Of a stretch of 64,000 nt of DNA, positions 9,638-17,147 are shown in pieces; the stretch's first letter is position 1, and every line of letters begins with the position of its first letter. The stretch is from Aeromonas piscicola. GTDB lineage: Bacteria > Pseudomonadota > Gammaproteobacteria > Enterobacterales > Aeromonadaceae. The notes beneath the pieces were generated by a model. It searched no databases. It worked only from the letters and a program-made list of their open reading frames with translations, and was not told where the DNA came from. Position numbers and translations under genes: made by a program. The stretch lies in assembly GCF_000820005.1 (NCBI RefSeq), contig NZ_CDBL01000053.1, positions 7,684 through 71,683 on the forward strand, written 5' to 3'.

Positions 9638-9650
9638 GAGGTGTACCATT
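9638..9650 (+). promoter_or_regulatory. Shine-Dalgarno and AUU start of pcnB
   Basis: GAGGTG (9638-9643) is followed after four bases by ATT (9648-9650). The next codons give [12 protein letters not shown], which lines up with [12 protein letters not shown] directly after the known AUU start of E. coli pcnB. An in-frame ATG at 9633 overlaps the Shine-Dalgarno itself and is a poorer candidate. Confidence 0.65.
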
Positions 9651-11108
9651 TTTTCCCAGATCGCAAACTTTTGCCGCAAGGTGCTCGGCAAGGAAGACGG
9701 CGAGCAGTCGGTGGAGTCTCCCATCCCAGCCCACGTAACCGGGCAACGCCGTACCTTAAGCCGTGACCAGCACCCCATCTCGCGCAAAGAGATCAGCGAG
9801 AATGCGCTCAAGGTGCTCTATCGCCTGAACAAGGGTGGCTATGATGCCTACCTGGTCGGCGGGGGTGTCCGGGATATACTGCTCGGGAAGACGCCAAAGG
9901 ATTTCGACATCGCTACCAACGCGACGCCGGAGCAGATCAAGGCGCTGTTCAGCAACTGCCGCCTGATTGGCCGCCGCTTCCGCCTGGCCCACATCGTCTT
10001 TGGTCGTGACGTGATCGAAGTGGCCACCTTCCGGGGTCACCACCATCAGGTCAATACCAGCAAGCATGTGTCGGCCCAGTCTGATGAAGGCATGCTGCTG
10101 CGCGACAACGTCTACGGCACCATCGAAGAGGATGCCGAGCGTCGCGATTTCACCGTCAACGCCCTCTACTACAGTGCCAGGGATTTCACCCTGCACGATT
10201 TCGAGGGTGGCATCGAGGATCTCGCCCAGCGCAAGCTGGAGCTGATTGGCGACCCCGAGACCCGCTATCGCGAGGATCCGGTGCGCATGCTGCGCGCCGT
10301 GCGTTTCGCCGCCAAGCTGGACATGACCATAAGCCCGCGCAGTGCCGCCCCCATCAAGGAGCTGGCATCCCTGCTGCAGGACATCCCCGCCGCCCGCCTG
10401 TTTGAGGAGACCCTCAAGCTGTTCCTGGCTGGCGATGGCCTCGCGACCTACAAGCTGATGCGCGAATACGGGCTGTTCCAGCCGCTGTTCCCGCAGGTGG
10501 CCGCCCTGTTCACACCCCACGGTACCTCGCCGTTCGAGCAGTTCATCGAACTGGCGCTGCTCGATACCGACACCCGGGTGCGGGCAGACAAGCGGGTCAC
10601 CCCGGCCTTCCTCTACGCCACTCTGCTGTGGGGTTGTGTCGAAGCCCGCGCCCGCGTGCTGGAAAACGAGAGCGGCCTGCCCTGGCACGACGCCTTCATG
10701 CTGGCCATCAACGAGGTGCTGGACAACCAGGTGCGGATCATCGCCGTACCGCGCCGTTTCACCACAGATGTGCGCGATATCTGGGCCCTGCAACAGCGAC
10801 TGACCCGCCGTCAGGGTCGTCACCCAGAGCGGGCCATGGAGCACCCGAAATTCCGCGCAGCCTACGACTTCCTGTTGCTGCGCAACCGGGTCGAGCGCGG
10901 CCTCGGCGAGCTCGCCAGCTGGTGGGAGCGCTATGTGGAGTCCAATCCGGACGTGCGCCCGCAACTGCAACGGGAAGCGACCCGCCGCCCTGCTAGCAGC
11001 GAGCATGCCCAAGCCGGTGAACCCCGCAGCGGTGACGGCGAGAAACGTGATAGCAACAGTCGCAGCCGTCGTCGCCCGCGCCGTCGCAAACCGAAAACGG
11101 CGCAGTGA
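9648..11108 (+). CDS. pcnB: Poly(A) polymerase I
   Basis: Class II nucleotidyltransferase of about 486 residues that adds poly(A) tails to RNA 3' ends and so promotes RNA decay. [20 protein letters not shown] holds the catalytic DxD in the NTP transferase domain; RREDF-type sequence ([13 protein letters not shown]) and [19 protein letters not shown] follow. The C-terminal tail is strongly basic ([12 protein letters not shown]), as in E. coli PAP I. The frame is open to 9591, but homology starts at the ATT at 9648. Its stop overlaps a possible GTG start of folK, so the two are coupled. AUU initiation would keep expression low, since excess PAP I is toxic in E. coli. Confidence 0.93.
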   Translation: MFSQIANFCRKVLGKEDGEQSVESPIPAHVTGQRRTLSRDQHPISRKEISENALKVLYRLNKGGYDAYLVGGGVRDILLGKTPKDFDIATNATPEQIKALFSNCRLIGRRFRLAHIVFGRDVIEVATFRGHHHQVNTSKHVSAQSDEGMLLRDNVYGTIEEDAERRDFTVNALYYSARDFTLHDFEGGIEDLAQRKLELIGDPETRYREDPVRMLRAVRFAAKLDMTISPRSAAPIKELASLLQDIPAARLFEETLKLFLAGDGLATYKLMREYGLFQPLFPQVAALFTPHGTSPFEQFIELALLDTDTRVRADKRVTPAFLYATLLWGCVEARARVLENESGLPWHDAFMLAINEVLDNQVRIIAVPRRFTTDVRDIWALQQRLTRRQGRHPERAMEHPKFRAAYDFLLLRNRVERGLGELASWWERYVESNPDVRPQLQREATRRPASSEHAQAGEPRSGDGEKRDSNSRSRRRPRRRKPKTAQ

Positions 11109-11119
11109 CCACCAACGTC

Positions 11120-11626
11120 ATGACGGAGGTCTTCGTTGCCATCGGCTCCAATCTGGCTGACCCGCTCGGCCAGGCTCGCCGCGCCGTCGTCGCACTGGCG
11201 GCGCTGCCGGAGTCCGAGTTGCAGCAGGCCTCCTCGTTTTACAGCAGCCGCCCCATGGGCCCTGCGGATCAGCCGGACTACGTCAATGTCGTGGTGCTGC
11301 TGAACACCCGGCTCGGCCCCTTGGCCTTGCTGGATCAACTGCAAAAAATCGAGCTGGAACAGGGACGTGTGCGCAAGGATGAACGTTGGGGCCCCAGAAC
11401 CCTGGATCTCGATCTGCTACTCTATGGCGATCGGATCATCGGGCATGAGCGTCTCGTCGTTCCCCATTACGGCATGAAGGAGCGGGAGTTCGTGCTGCTG
11501 CCCCTTGCCGAGATTGCGCCCGCTCTGGTGCTGCCCTGCGGCACCCCGCTCGCACAACTGGTTGCCCGCTGCCCGCACAATGATCTTGCCATCATTGCTC
11601 CCGTGGCAGAACTTGGGAAACCCTGA
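11120..11626 (+). CDS. folK: HPPK, dihydropterin pyrophosphokinase
   Basis: Enzyme of 168 residues that transfers pyrophosphate from ATP to 6-hydroxymethyl-7,8-dihydropterin in folate synthesis. Signatures seen: VAIGSNL at the N-terminus, GPADQPDYVN, and RWGPRTLDLDLLLYG with the metal-binding aspartates. The ATG at 11120 matches the length of E. coli FolK (MTxxxxAIGSNL); a GTG at 11105 overlapping the pcnB stop is an alternative. No good Shine-Dalgarno is seen for either, consistent with coupling to pcnB. Cytosolic. Confidence 0.93.
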   Translation: MTEVFVAIGSNLADPLGQARRAVVALAALPESELQQASSFYSSRPMGPADQPDYVNVVVLLNTRLGPLALLDQLQKIELEQGRVRKDERWGPRTLDLDLLLYGDRIIGHERLVVPHYGMKEREFVLLPLAEIAPALVLPCGTPLAQLVARCPHNDLAIIAPVAELGKP

Positions 11627-11689
11627 TGAGCAGAGCCATCAACGCCCTTGTGATCCTCACGGACACACGCGGCGAGTAGGAGCAACGTT

Positions 11690-12484
11690 ATGAGCAAGAT
11701 CACCACCGCCAGCCTGCTGAAGATGAAGCAGGAAGGGCAACGCATCACCGCCATCACCGCCTATGATGCCAGCTTCGCCAAGCTGTTCGACGACGAGGGC
11801 GCCCATGTGCTGCTCATCGGCGATTCGCTGGGCATGGTGCTGCAAGGGGGCCAGGACACGCTGGCGGTCAGCATGGATGAGATGGTCTATCACACCCGTT
11901 GTGTGGTGCGCGGCACCACCAATGCGCTGGTGGTGACCGACATGCCGTTCATGAGCTATGCCACCCCGGAACAGACCTACCAGAACGCCGCCCGGCTGAT
12001 GGCCGCCGGTGCCCGCATGGTGAAGATGGAAGGAGGCGACTGGCTGTGTGACAGCATTCGCCACCTGACTCGCAATGGCGTGCCTGTCTGTGGCCACCTC
12101 GGCCTCACCCCGCAATCCGTTCATGTGTTTGGCGGTTTCAAGGTGCAGGGGCGCGACGAGTTCCAGGCCCAGGAGATCTACCGCCAGGCACTCTGCCTGC
12201 AGGAAGCCGGCATCCAGATGCTGGTGCTCGAGTGCGTGCCGGTCGCCCTGGCCGAGCGCATCACCAAGGCGCTGCGCATCCCGGTGATCGGCATAGGTGC
12301 CGGTCCCGCCACCGATGGCCAGATCCTGGTGATGCACGATGCCTTCGGCATCACCTCAGGTTACGTGCCCAAGTTCACCAAGAACTTCCTGGCCGAAACC
12401 GGTGACATGCATGCCGCCATCCGGCTCTATGTGCAACAGGTGAGCGAGGGCACCTTCCCCGGCCCCGAACACTGCTTCAACTGA
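11690..12484 (+). CDS. panB: 3-methyl-2-oxobutanoate hydroxymethyltransferase
   Basis: TIM-barrel enzyme of 264 residues that makes ketopantoate from 2-oxoisovalerate and methylene-THF, the first step of pantothenate synthesis. [29 protein letters not shown] with the Mg-binding Asp, and VKMEGG are typical. AGGAGCAACGTT stands in front of the ATG, spaced well. It follows folK by 63 bases and precedes panC, so folate and coenzyme A precursor genes lie together. Confidence 0.95.
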   Translation: MSKITTASLLKMKQEGQRITAITAYDASFAKLFDDEGAHVLLIGDSLGMVLQGGQDTLAVSMDEMVYHTRCVVRGTTNALVVTDMPFMSYATPEQTYQNAARLMAAGARMVKMEGGDWLCDSIRHLTRNGVPVCGHLGLTPQSVHVFGGFKVQGRDEFQAQEIYRQALCLQEAGIQMLVLECVPVALAERITKALRIPVIGIGAGPATDGQILVMHDAFGITSGYVPKFTKNFLAETGDMHAAIRLYVQQVSEGTFPGPEHCFN

Positions 12485-12502
12485 TCCGGCGGTATGGATG
12501 AG

Positions 12503-12525
12503 AACGGGGGCCCAGGCCCCCGTTT
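12503..12525 (+). terminator. Hairpin between panB and panC
   Basis: AACGGGGGCC and GGCCCCCGTT are perfect arms with a two-base loop, followed by only a short T stretch. It may attenuate read-through into panC or protect panB mRNA. Confidence 0.5.
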
Positions 12526-12590
12526 CGCCACCCCTTTCCCGCCGATGCAACCCGTTTTCTCTCTTTGATATTTCCGAAGGTGAACTGCCG

Positions 12591-13448
12591 ATGTTGGTCG
12601 TTAACAATCCTGCCGCTCTGCGTGAACAGATCGGCCAATGGCGCCGTGAAGGGCGTACCATCGCATTCGTGCCCACCATGGGCAACCTGCATCAGGGTCA
12701 CCTGACCCTGGTGAAAGAGGCGCACAGCCACGCCGATAAGGTGGTGGTCAGCATCTTCGTCAACCCGATGCAGTTCGACAAGGCCGAGGATCTCGTCAAC
12801 TACCCGCGCACCCTGAAGCAGGATTGCGCTGCGCTGGAAGCAGCTGGCGTCGATCTGGTGTTCACCCCGACCCCGGAGATCATGTATCCGCAAGGGCTGG
12901 CCAGCCAGACCTTCGTCGAGGTGCCGGGCCTCTCCGGCCTGCTGGAAGGGGCGCTGCGCCCGGGTCATTTCCGTGGCGTCAGCACAGTTGTCACCAAGCT
13001 GTTCAATCTGGTACAGCCGGATGTGGCCTGTTTCGGCCAGAAGGATTACCAGCAGTTGGCGCTCATTCGCAAGATGGTGGCCGACATGGCCATGCCCATC
13101 GAGATCGTCGGCGTGCCCACGGTGCGGGCCGAGGACGGGCTGGCACTGTCGTCGCGCAACGGCTACCTGACTGCCGCCGAGCGGGCGCTGGCCCCCGAGC
13201 TGGCACGCACCATGAACTGGCTCGCCGGACAGATTGAAGCGGGGGATCACCACCTGCCCTCCCTGGTGGCACAGGCCAGCCAGCGCCTCGACAACGCAGG
13301 TTTCCGTACCGATGCCATCGACATCGTTGATGCCGCCACCCTCGAATCCGCCACTGACGAGAGCGCGCAGCTGGTGATCCTGATGGCCGCCTATCTCGGC
13401 AAGGCCCGCCTCATCGACAACCGAGTGGTCACGCTTCAGCAAGCCTGA
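12591..13448 (+). CDS. panC: Pantothenate synthetase
   Basis: Protein of 285 residues that condenses pantoate and beta-alanine with ATP via pantoyl-adenylate. [15 protein letters not shown] contains the HIGH-like motif, and [16 protein letters not shown] and the KMSKS-like LSSRNGYL are present. The ATG at 12591 is used because AAGGTGA lies just upstream and the protein then begins [14 protein letters not shown] like other PanC proteins; the open frame from 12498 crosses the panB-panC hairpin. panD is not in the window. Confidence 0.95.
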   Translation: MLVVNNPAALREQIGQWRREGRTIAFVPTMGNLHQGHLTLVKEAHSHADKVVVSIFVNPMQFDKAEDLVNYPRTLKQDCAALEAAGVDLVFTPTPEIMYPQGLASQTFVEVPGLSGLLEGALRPGHFRGVSTVVTKLFNLVQPDVACFGQKDYQQLALIRKMVADMAMPIEIVGVPTVRAEDGLALSSRNGYLTAAERALAPELARTMNWLAGQIEAGDHHLPSLVAQASQRLDNAGFRTDAIDIVDAATLESATDESAQLVILMAAYLGKARLIDNRVVTLQQA

Positions 13449-13472
13449 ATCAGCCACAACCAGGAGAGTCTC

Positions 13473-13823
13473 ATGTCCAAGAAGGTTTATTGCATCGCCC
13501 AGTTCCTGCCGAAACCCGGTCAGGAGCAGGCCCTGTTTCAGGTGCTGCAGGCCCTCGAGCCCAATACCCTGCGCGAAGATGGCTGTCTGCAATATCGGGT
13601 GACCCGCCACATCGCCAGCCCCTTCGCCGAGGGGGAGAGTTTCCCTATCGTCTTCAACGAAATCTGGTGTGACATGGCCAGCTTCGAGGCCCACTGCCAG
13701 CGCGCCGAGATCACCGCGTTCTTCGAGCGTTACTGCCTGGCGGAAGATGGTTTGGCCGCCAAGTGGAACGTCTGCGTCTATAGTGACGAACCCGAACAGT
13801 ACGACGCTCCCGTAAAGAAGTAA
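13473..13823 (+). CDS. ABM-domain putative quinol monooxygenase
   Basis: Protein of 116 residues with a single antibiotic-biosynthesis-monooxygenase (ABM) ferredoxin-like domain, resembling YgiN-type proteins (KVYCIAQFLPKPGQEQAL, then FNEIWCDMASFEAH). Such proteins are small cytosolic dimers, some of which oxidise quinols without cofactor. The actual substrate is unknown. It is 24 bases after panC with AGGAG in front and a terminator behind, so it is likely the last gene of the pan operon; a direct role in pantothenate synthesis is not evident. Confidence 0.75.
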   Translation: MSKKVYCIAQFLPKPGQEQALFQVLQALEPNTLREDGCLQYRVTRHIASPFAEGESFPIVFNEIWCDMASFEAHCQRAEITAFFERYCLAEDGLAAKWNVCVYSDEPEQYDAPVKK

Positions 13824-13840
13824 TTCCCCCGGTTACCAGC

Positions 13841-13871
13841 GGACGCCCCATCGGGCGTCCGTTGCTTTTTC
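13841..13871 (+). terminator. Rho-independent terminator
   Basis: GGACGCCC, four bases, GGGCGTCC, then GTTGCTTTTT. It closes the panB-panC-ABM unit. Confidence 0.8.
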
Positions 13872-13967
13872 ACGCCTGCAATTCGGCGTATTCCCCCGCG
13901 ACCCTGCTCGCACCCTCTGTTTTCTCTCTCCACAATCGGCCCTGATGGCCGCTACAGGTGTTTATTT

Positions 13968-15314
13968 ATGTTTACCTTGTTTGCTTCGTTGCTCTTCTGT
14001 CTGCTCTGTTTCGCCCTGACCCGGCTGCCCGCCACTGTGCCGTTGTCGCGCAAGGTGCTCGCTGGTCTGCTGCTTGGCGCCCTGTTCGGGCTGGCTCTGC
14101 AACTGGGGTGGGGCGCCGATGATGCCGGTGTCCAGCAGACTCTGGAGTGGGTCAATATCGTTGGTGGCGGCTATGTCAGCCTGCTCAAGGTGGTGATGAT
14201 GCCGCTGGTGTTTACCTCCATTCTCTCCGCCATCAACAAGCTGGAGCAGGCCCAGTCCCTCGGCAAGATCAGCGCCGTGCTGATCGGCACCATGCTGACC
14301 CTGGTGATGATTGCCGGTGTGGTGGGGATGACTATCACCCACCTGAGCGGCCTCACCGCCGAGGGGCTGCTGAGCCATGGTAGCGACAGCGCCGCCCTGC
14401 AACAGAGCATGAGCACCATCGACAGTGCCCAGACGTTGCCTGCCCTGCTACTCTCGCTGGTGCCCACCAACTTTGCCGCCGATATGGCGGGTAGCCGCAG
14501 CCTCTCGGTGATCGGGGTGGTGATTTTCACCGTGCTGGCGGGGGTTGCTCTGCTCCAGATGAAAGCGGAGCACCCGGAGGCGGGGGCTCGCGCGGCCGTG
14601 GCCATCGATACCCTGCAACTGTGGGTGATGAAGATGGTGCGGGTGGTGATTGCGCTCACCCCCTATGGCGTGATGGCGCTGATCGCCCGGGTGGTGGCCC
14701 ACTATCCGCTGAGCGAGATCCTCAGCCTGTTCGGCTTTATTCTGGTCTGCTACGTCGCCATTCTGGCGATGTTTGCGGTACACATGGTGATCTTGCTGCT
14801 GATCGGCCAGAACCCGCTGCACTATCTGCGCGAGGTGTGGGGCGTGCTCACCTTCGCTTTTGTCTCCCGCAGCAGCGCGGCTTCCATCCCGCTCAGCATC
14901 GAGACCCAGCAGCGCCTTGGGGTGCCCGCCAGCATCGCCAACTTTGCCGCCTCCTTTGGTGCCAATCTGGGGCAGAACGGCTGTGCCGGCATCTATCCGG
15001 CCATGATGGTGGCGATGATTGCCCCCATGCTCGGCATCAACCCGTTTGACCCGCTGTTCCTGCTGACCCTGCTGCCGGTCATCGCGCTCGGCTCCATCGG
15101 GGTGGCTGGTGTCGGCGGTGGCGGGACGTTCGCCGCGCTGATCGTGCTCTCCACCCTCAACTTCCCGATTGCGCTGGTGGGGGTGATGATCGCCATCGAG
15201 CCGCTGGTGGATATGGGTCGTACCGCCCTCAACGTCAACGGCTCCATCATGGCGGCAATGATCACCAAGCGGTTGCTGGGCAAACAGCAGCTGGCCCAAG
15301 TGGAGACGGCATAG
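13968..15314 (+). CDS. tcyP: L-cystine/cation symporter TcyP
   Basis: Inner-membrane DAACS-family transporter of 448 residues with about eight helices plus re-entrant loops. The segments LKVVMMPLVFTSILSA, TFAFVSRSSAASIPL, FGANLGQNGCAGIYPAMM and EPLVDMGRTALNVNGS match E. coli TcyP (YdjN) almost word for word. TcyP imports cystine as a sulfur source. The serine-rich SRSSAASIP loop and NVNGS near the end are the substrate and cation sites of the fold. It stands alone between two terminators. Regulation by CysB is known in E. coli; no site is claimed here. Confidence 0.9.
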   Translation: MFTLFASLLFCLLCFALTRLPATVPLSRKVLAGLLLGALFGLALQLGWGADDAGVQQTLEWVNIVGGGYVSLLKVVMMPLVFTSILSAINKLEQAQSLGKISAVLIGTMLTLVMIAGVVGMTITHLSGLTAEGLLSHGSDSAALQQSMSTIDSAQTLPALLLSLVPTNFAADMAGSRSLSVIGVVIFTVLAGVALLQMKAEHPEAGARAAVAIDTLQLWVMKMVRVVIALTPYGVMALIARVVAHYPLSEILSLFGFILVCYVAILAMFAVHMVILLLIGQNPLHYLREVWGVLTFAFVSRSSAASIPLSIETQQRLGVPASIANFAASFGANLGQNGCAGIYPAMMVAMIAPMLGINPFDPLFLLTLLPVIALGSIGVAGVGGGGTFAALIVLSTLNFPIALVGVMIAIEPLVDMGRTALNVNGSIMAAMITKRLLGKQQLAQVETA

Positions 15315-15362
15315 ACGCTGGAACAGCAGGCCGTCAGCTAACCCTGAGCGTTACGCAATATG

Positions 15363-15390
15363 AAAAAAGCCCGCAGTAGCGGGCTTTTTT
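15363..15390 (+). terminator. Bidirectional terminator between tcyP and rhodanese gene
   Basis: AAAAAAGCCCGC, a loop, and GCGGGCTTTTTT. It lies between two convergent genes and has A and T runs on both sides. Confidence 0.92.
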
Positions 15391-15421
15391 CATATCGGCT
15401 GTGTTGCCTTGTGGACTGGGG

Positions 15422-15949
15422 TTACTCGGCAGAGACGGGGTAACCGGCCCCTTTCCAGGCGAAGATACCGCCCGGCACTCGATAGACCTGCTGATAGCCC
15501 TGAGTCACCGCCCAGGCGGCGGCGTTGTGGCTGCGACCGCACTTGACGAAACCGCAGTAGATCACCACGGGGCGGGTCTTGTCATCCCCCAGCAGCGCCT
15601 GGAACTGCTCAGGCGTGCCGCTCCCCTCCACGATCTGGCTCCAGTTGTCGCCGGACTTGGCCTCTTTCACGAAGACGAAGTTCTTGGCCCCCGGGATGTG
15701 CTCCTTCTTGAAGGAGTCCTCATAGGGCATGGTGTCGATGATCACCAGCGCCTCCCCCTTGTCCATCCGGATCTTCAGCTCGGCCACGGTCAACAACTGA
15801 TAACCCCCCTGTTGGGCCTCCTGGGCAAGCTGCACCGCCGCCTGCTCCAGCTTGGTCTCCTGCTCGAACTGATTGTCACCGCAGCCACTCAGGGCAAAGC
15901 TGGCGGCGATCAGCGAGGCAACCAGGGTGCGGGATCGCAATCTCATCAT
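15422..15949 (-). CDS. Rhodanese-domain lipoprotein
   Basis: Protein of 175 residues. A basic start and hydrophobic stretch end in the lipobox LSGC (about 20-23), so it is likely a lipoprotein on the periplasmic side. A rhodanese domain follows, with the active-site loop CGFVKCGRS carrying two cysteines. Rhodanese proteins transfer sulfane sulfur or bind thiols. It lies four bases after a MauE/DoxX-type membrane protein and is surely co-transcribed. The pair suggests an envelope thiol or sulfur redox role (inference); the nearby cystine transporter is convergent, so any link to it is only positional. Confidence 0.8.
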   Translation of the reverse strand: MMRLRSRTLVASLIAASFALSGCGDNQFEQETKLEQAAVQLAQEAQQGGYQLLTVAELKIRMDKGEALVIIDTMPYEDSFKKEHIPGAKNFVFVKEAKSGDNWSQIVEGSGTPEQFQALLGDDKTRPVVIYCGFVKCGRSHNAAAWAVTQGYQQVYRVPGGIFAWKGAGYPVSAE

Positions 15950-15953
15950 GTCA

Positions 15954-16373
15954 CTACTCCTTGCTAACGATTGAAACGGGACGGGAGCGTCGCAGCAGGG
16001 CGCCCGCGAGCGTCAGTAGCAGCAGATCCCGCAGTATGGCCTGTGGCAGCGAGCCAAGATCGGCACGGCCCAGACAGCCACAAGAGATGTCGAGCCCGAT
16101 GGCGATGCCATAGCCCAGCACGGGGATGAACAATGCCAGCAGGGCAACCACCAGCCAGAGCCCCCAGCGCCGGTTTGCGATCACCGCCAGCCCGGCACAG
16201 AACTCAAGCACGATCAGCCCCCAGGCAACCGCCGGGATCAGCGACGACCAGACCAGGCTGAAGGCACCGATCTGCTCGACGAACAACGCCGGGGATGCCA
16301 GCTTGAAAACCGCCGAGGCCATGAAGAATCCCCCCAGGGCCAGATTGGCCAACATGCGCAGTAACGCAGGCAT
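15954..16373 (-). CDS. MauE/DoxX-family redox-associated membrane protein
   Basis: Protein of 139 residues with four hydrophobic segments (about 7-25, 44-66, 70-95, 108-128). The motif ISCGCLG between helices 3 and 4 holds a CxC cysteine pair, as in MauE/DoxX-like proteins that supply or take electrons at disulfides. It is followed after four bases by the rhodanese lipoprotein, forming a two-gene operon. The exact partner is unknown. MauE itself serves methylamine dehydrogenase maturation, but no mau genes are here, so only the family is named. Confidence 0.75.
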   Translation of the reverse strand: MPALLRMLANLALGGFFMASAVFKLASPALFVEQIGAFSLVWSSLIPAVAWGLIVLEFCAGLAVIANRRWGLWLVVALLALFIPVLGYGIAIGLDISCGCLGRADLGSLPQAILRDLLLLTLAGALLRRSRPVSIVSKE

Positions 16374-16494
16374 GTTCTACCTCTTTATAGAGAGGGGTAA
16401 ATTCTAACAATTCCCGATTGAGCCGCAATGACTAAACCCATGCCGAACAAGATAAATCTCGATTTTGCGGGGCAGTGACCAGAATGGGGGGGCG

Positions 16495-16902
16495 CTAAAC
16501 CCTGATGGTGGCAGTTGTGGAGGCGGGTTGCTGTGATTGTATCGATTGTTCCCGGTCGTGCTGGTGGGTCAGCAGTTCGGCAGCCAGCTCGATGGCCCGC
16601 TCGAGCAGTACCAGCAGGCTGTCGATCGTCAGGTGATCGAGCCACTCTCGGGCCCAGATCAGGGTCTCTCCCTGTTCGGTCTGATCCAGCAGGAAGGCCG
16701 GGTCGTCACCGAGGTGGTTGAGCAGGGGCGTGTTGGGCATGGCGTGGCCCGGTAACAGCAGATAGATCACCAGATGGCCCTCATCCTCTGCCAGCGTCAA
16801 CACCAGCTCGTCGTTGATAGCCAAGGTGGTGGCGGTCTGTTCGGCCACCGGGAGCGGGAGTCCAAGTTGTGTGTACAGGGCGGTGATGAGTGCGTGATAC
16901 AT
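16495..16902 (-). CDS. Type III secretion chaperone, CesT family
   Basis: Small acidic protein of 135 residues. The pattern GLPLPVAE, a strand-rich centre (ELVLTLAEDEGHLVIYLLLP), FLLDQTEQGETLIWAREWLD and a C-terminal amphipathic helix LLVLLERAIELAAELL fits class I (CesT/SycE) chaperones, which dimerise and hold one effector secretion-ready. GAGG precedes the ATG at 16902; the longer open frame to 16974 runs through the promoter and is rejected. It is divergent from the 700-residue candidate effector, which is the usual arrangement for a dedicated pair. Its promoter carries an ExsA-like box. No catalytic motif is expected or seen. Confidence 0.75.
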   Translation of the reverse strand: MYHALITALYTQLGLPLPVAEQTATTLAINDELVLTLAEDEGHLVIYLLLPGHAMPNTPLLNHLGDDPAFLLDQTEQGETLIWAREWLDHLTIDSLLVLLERAIELAAELLTHQHDREQSIQSQQPASTTATIRV

Positions 16903-16931
16903 GGCCAAACCTCGGGCAGGGGGAGAGTGAC

Positions 16932-16980
16932 ACCCTATGTGGCAGATCGGTGGCTGCTTATCACTTATCGTCATTTTTTT
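16932..16980 (-). promoter_or_regulatory. ExsA-like box and -10 for the chaperone gene
   Basis: Read on the minus strand: an A-rich run (16980-16974), GAC (16972-16970), six bases, TGATA (16963-16959), 21 bases, then TAGGGT (16937-16932) as a -10 of the form TAnnnT. GnC-N6-TGnnA with an upstream A tract is the known core of ExsA sites in Pseudomonas aeruginosa. The chaperone start lies about 30 bases beyond the -10. Confidence 0.65.
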
Positions 16981-17060
16981 ATCGTTTTTGGTCGGAGGGG
17001 CAAGTGGTTGTGCCGAAACTGTGAACTGACAGACATCTTGTACGGGTCAGTCCGAATCCT

Positions 17061-17111
17061 AAAAAAGCGGGACCATCGCTGACAGGGTGGTAGGGGCGGG
17101 GGGCGTACGCT
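17061..17111 (+). promoter_or_regulatory. ExsA-like box and -10 for the candidate effector
   Basis: A6 (17061-17066), GAC (17071-17073), six bases, TGACA (17080-17084), 21 bases, TACGCT (17106-17111). The element order and the 21-base gap are the same as in the divergent chaperone promoter. The effector ATG is 36 bases beyond the -10. Confidence 0.65.
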
Positions 17112-17147
17112 GGGGGTCTTCTCTCTCATCAGTGCAGGATCCTCGCC

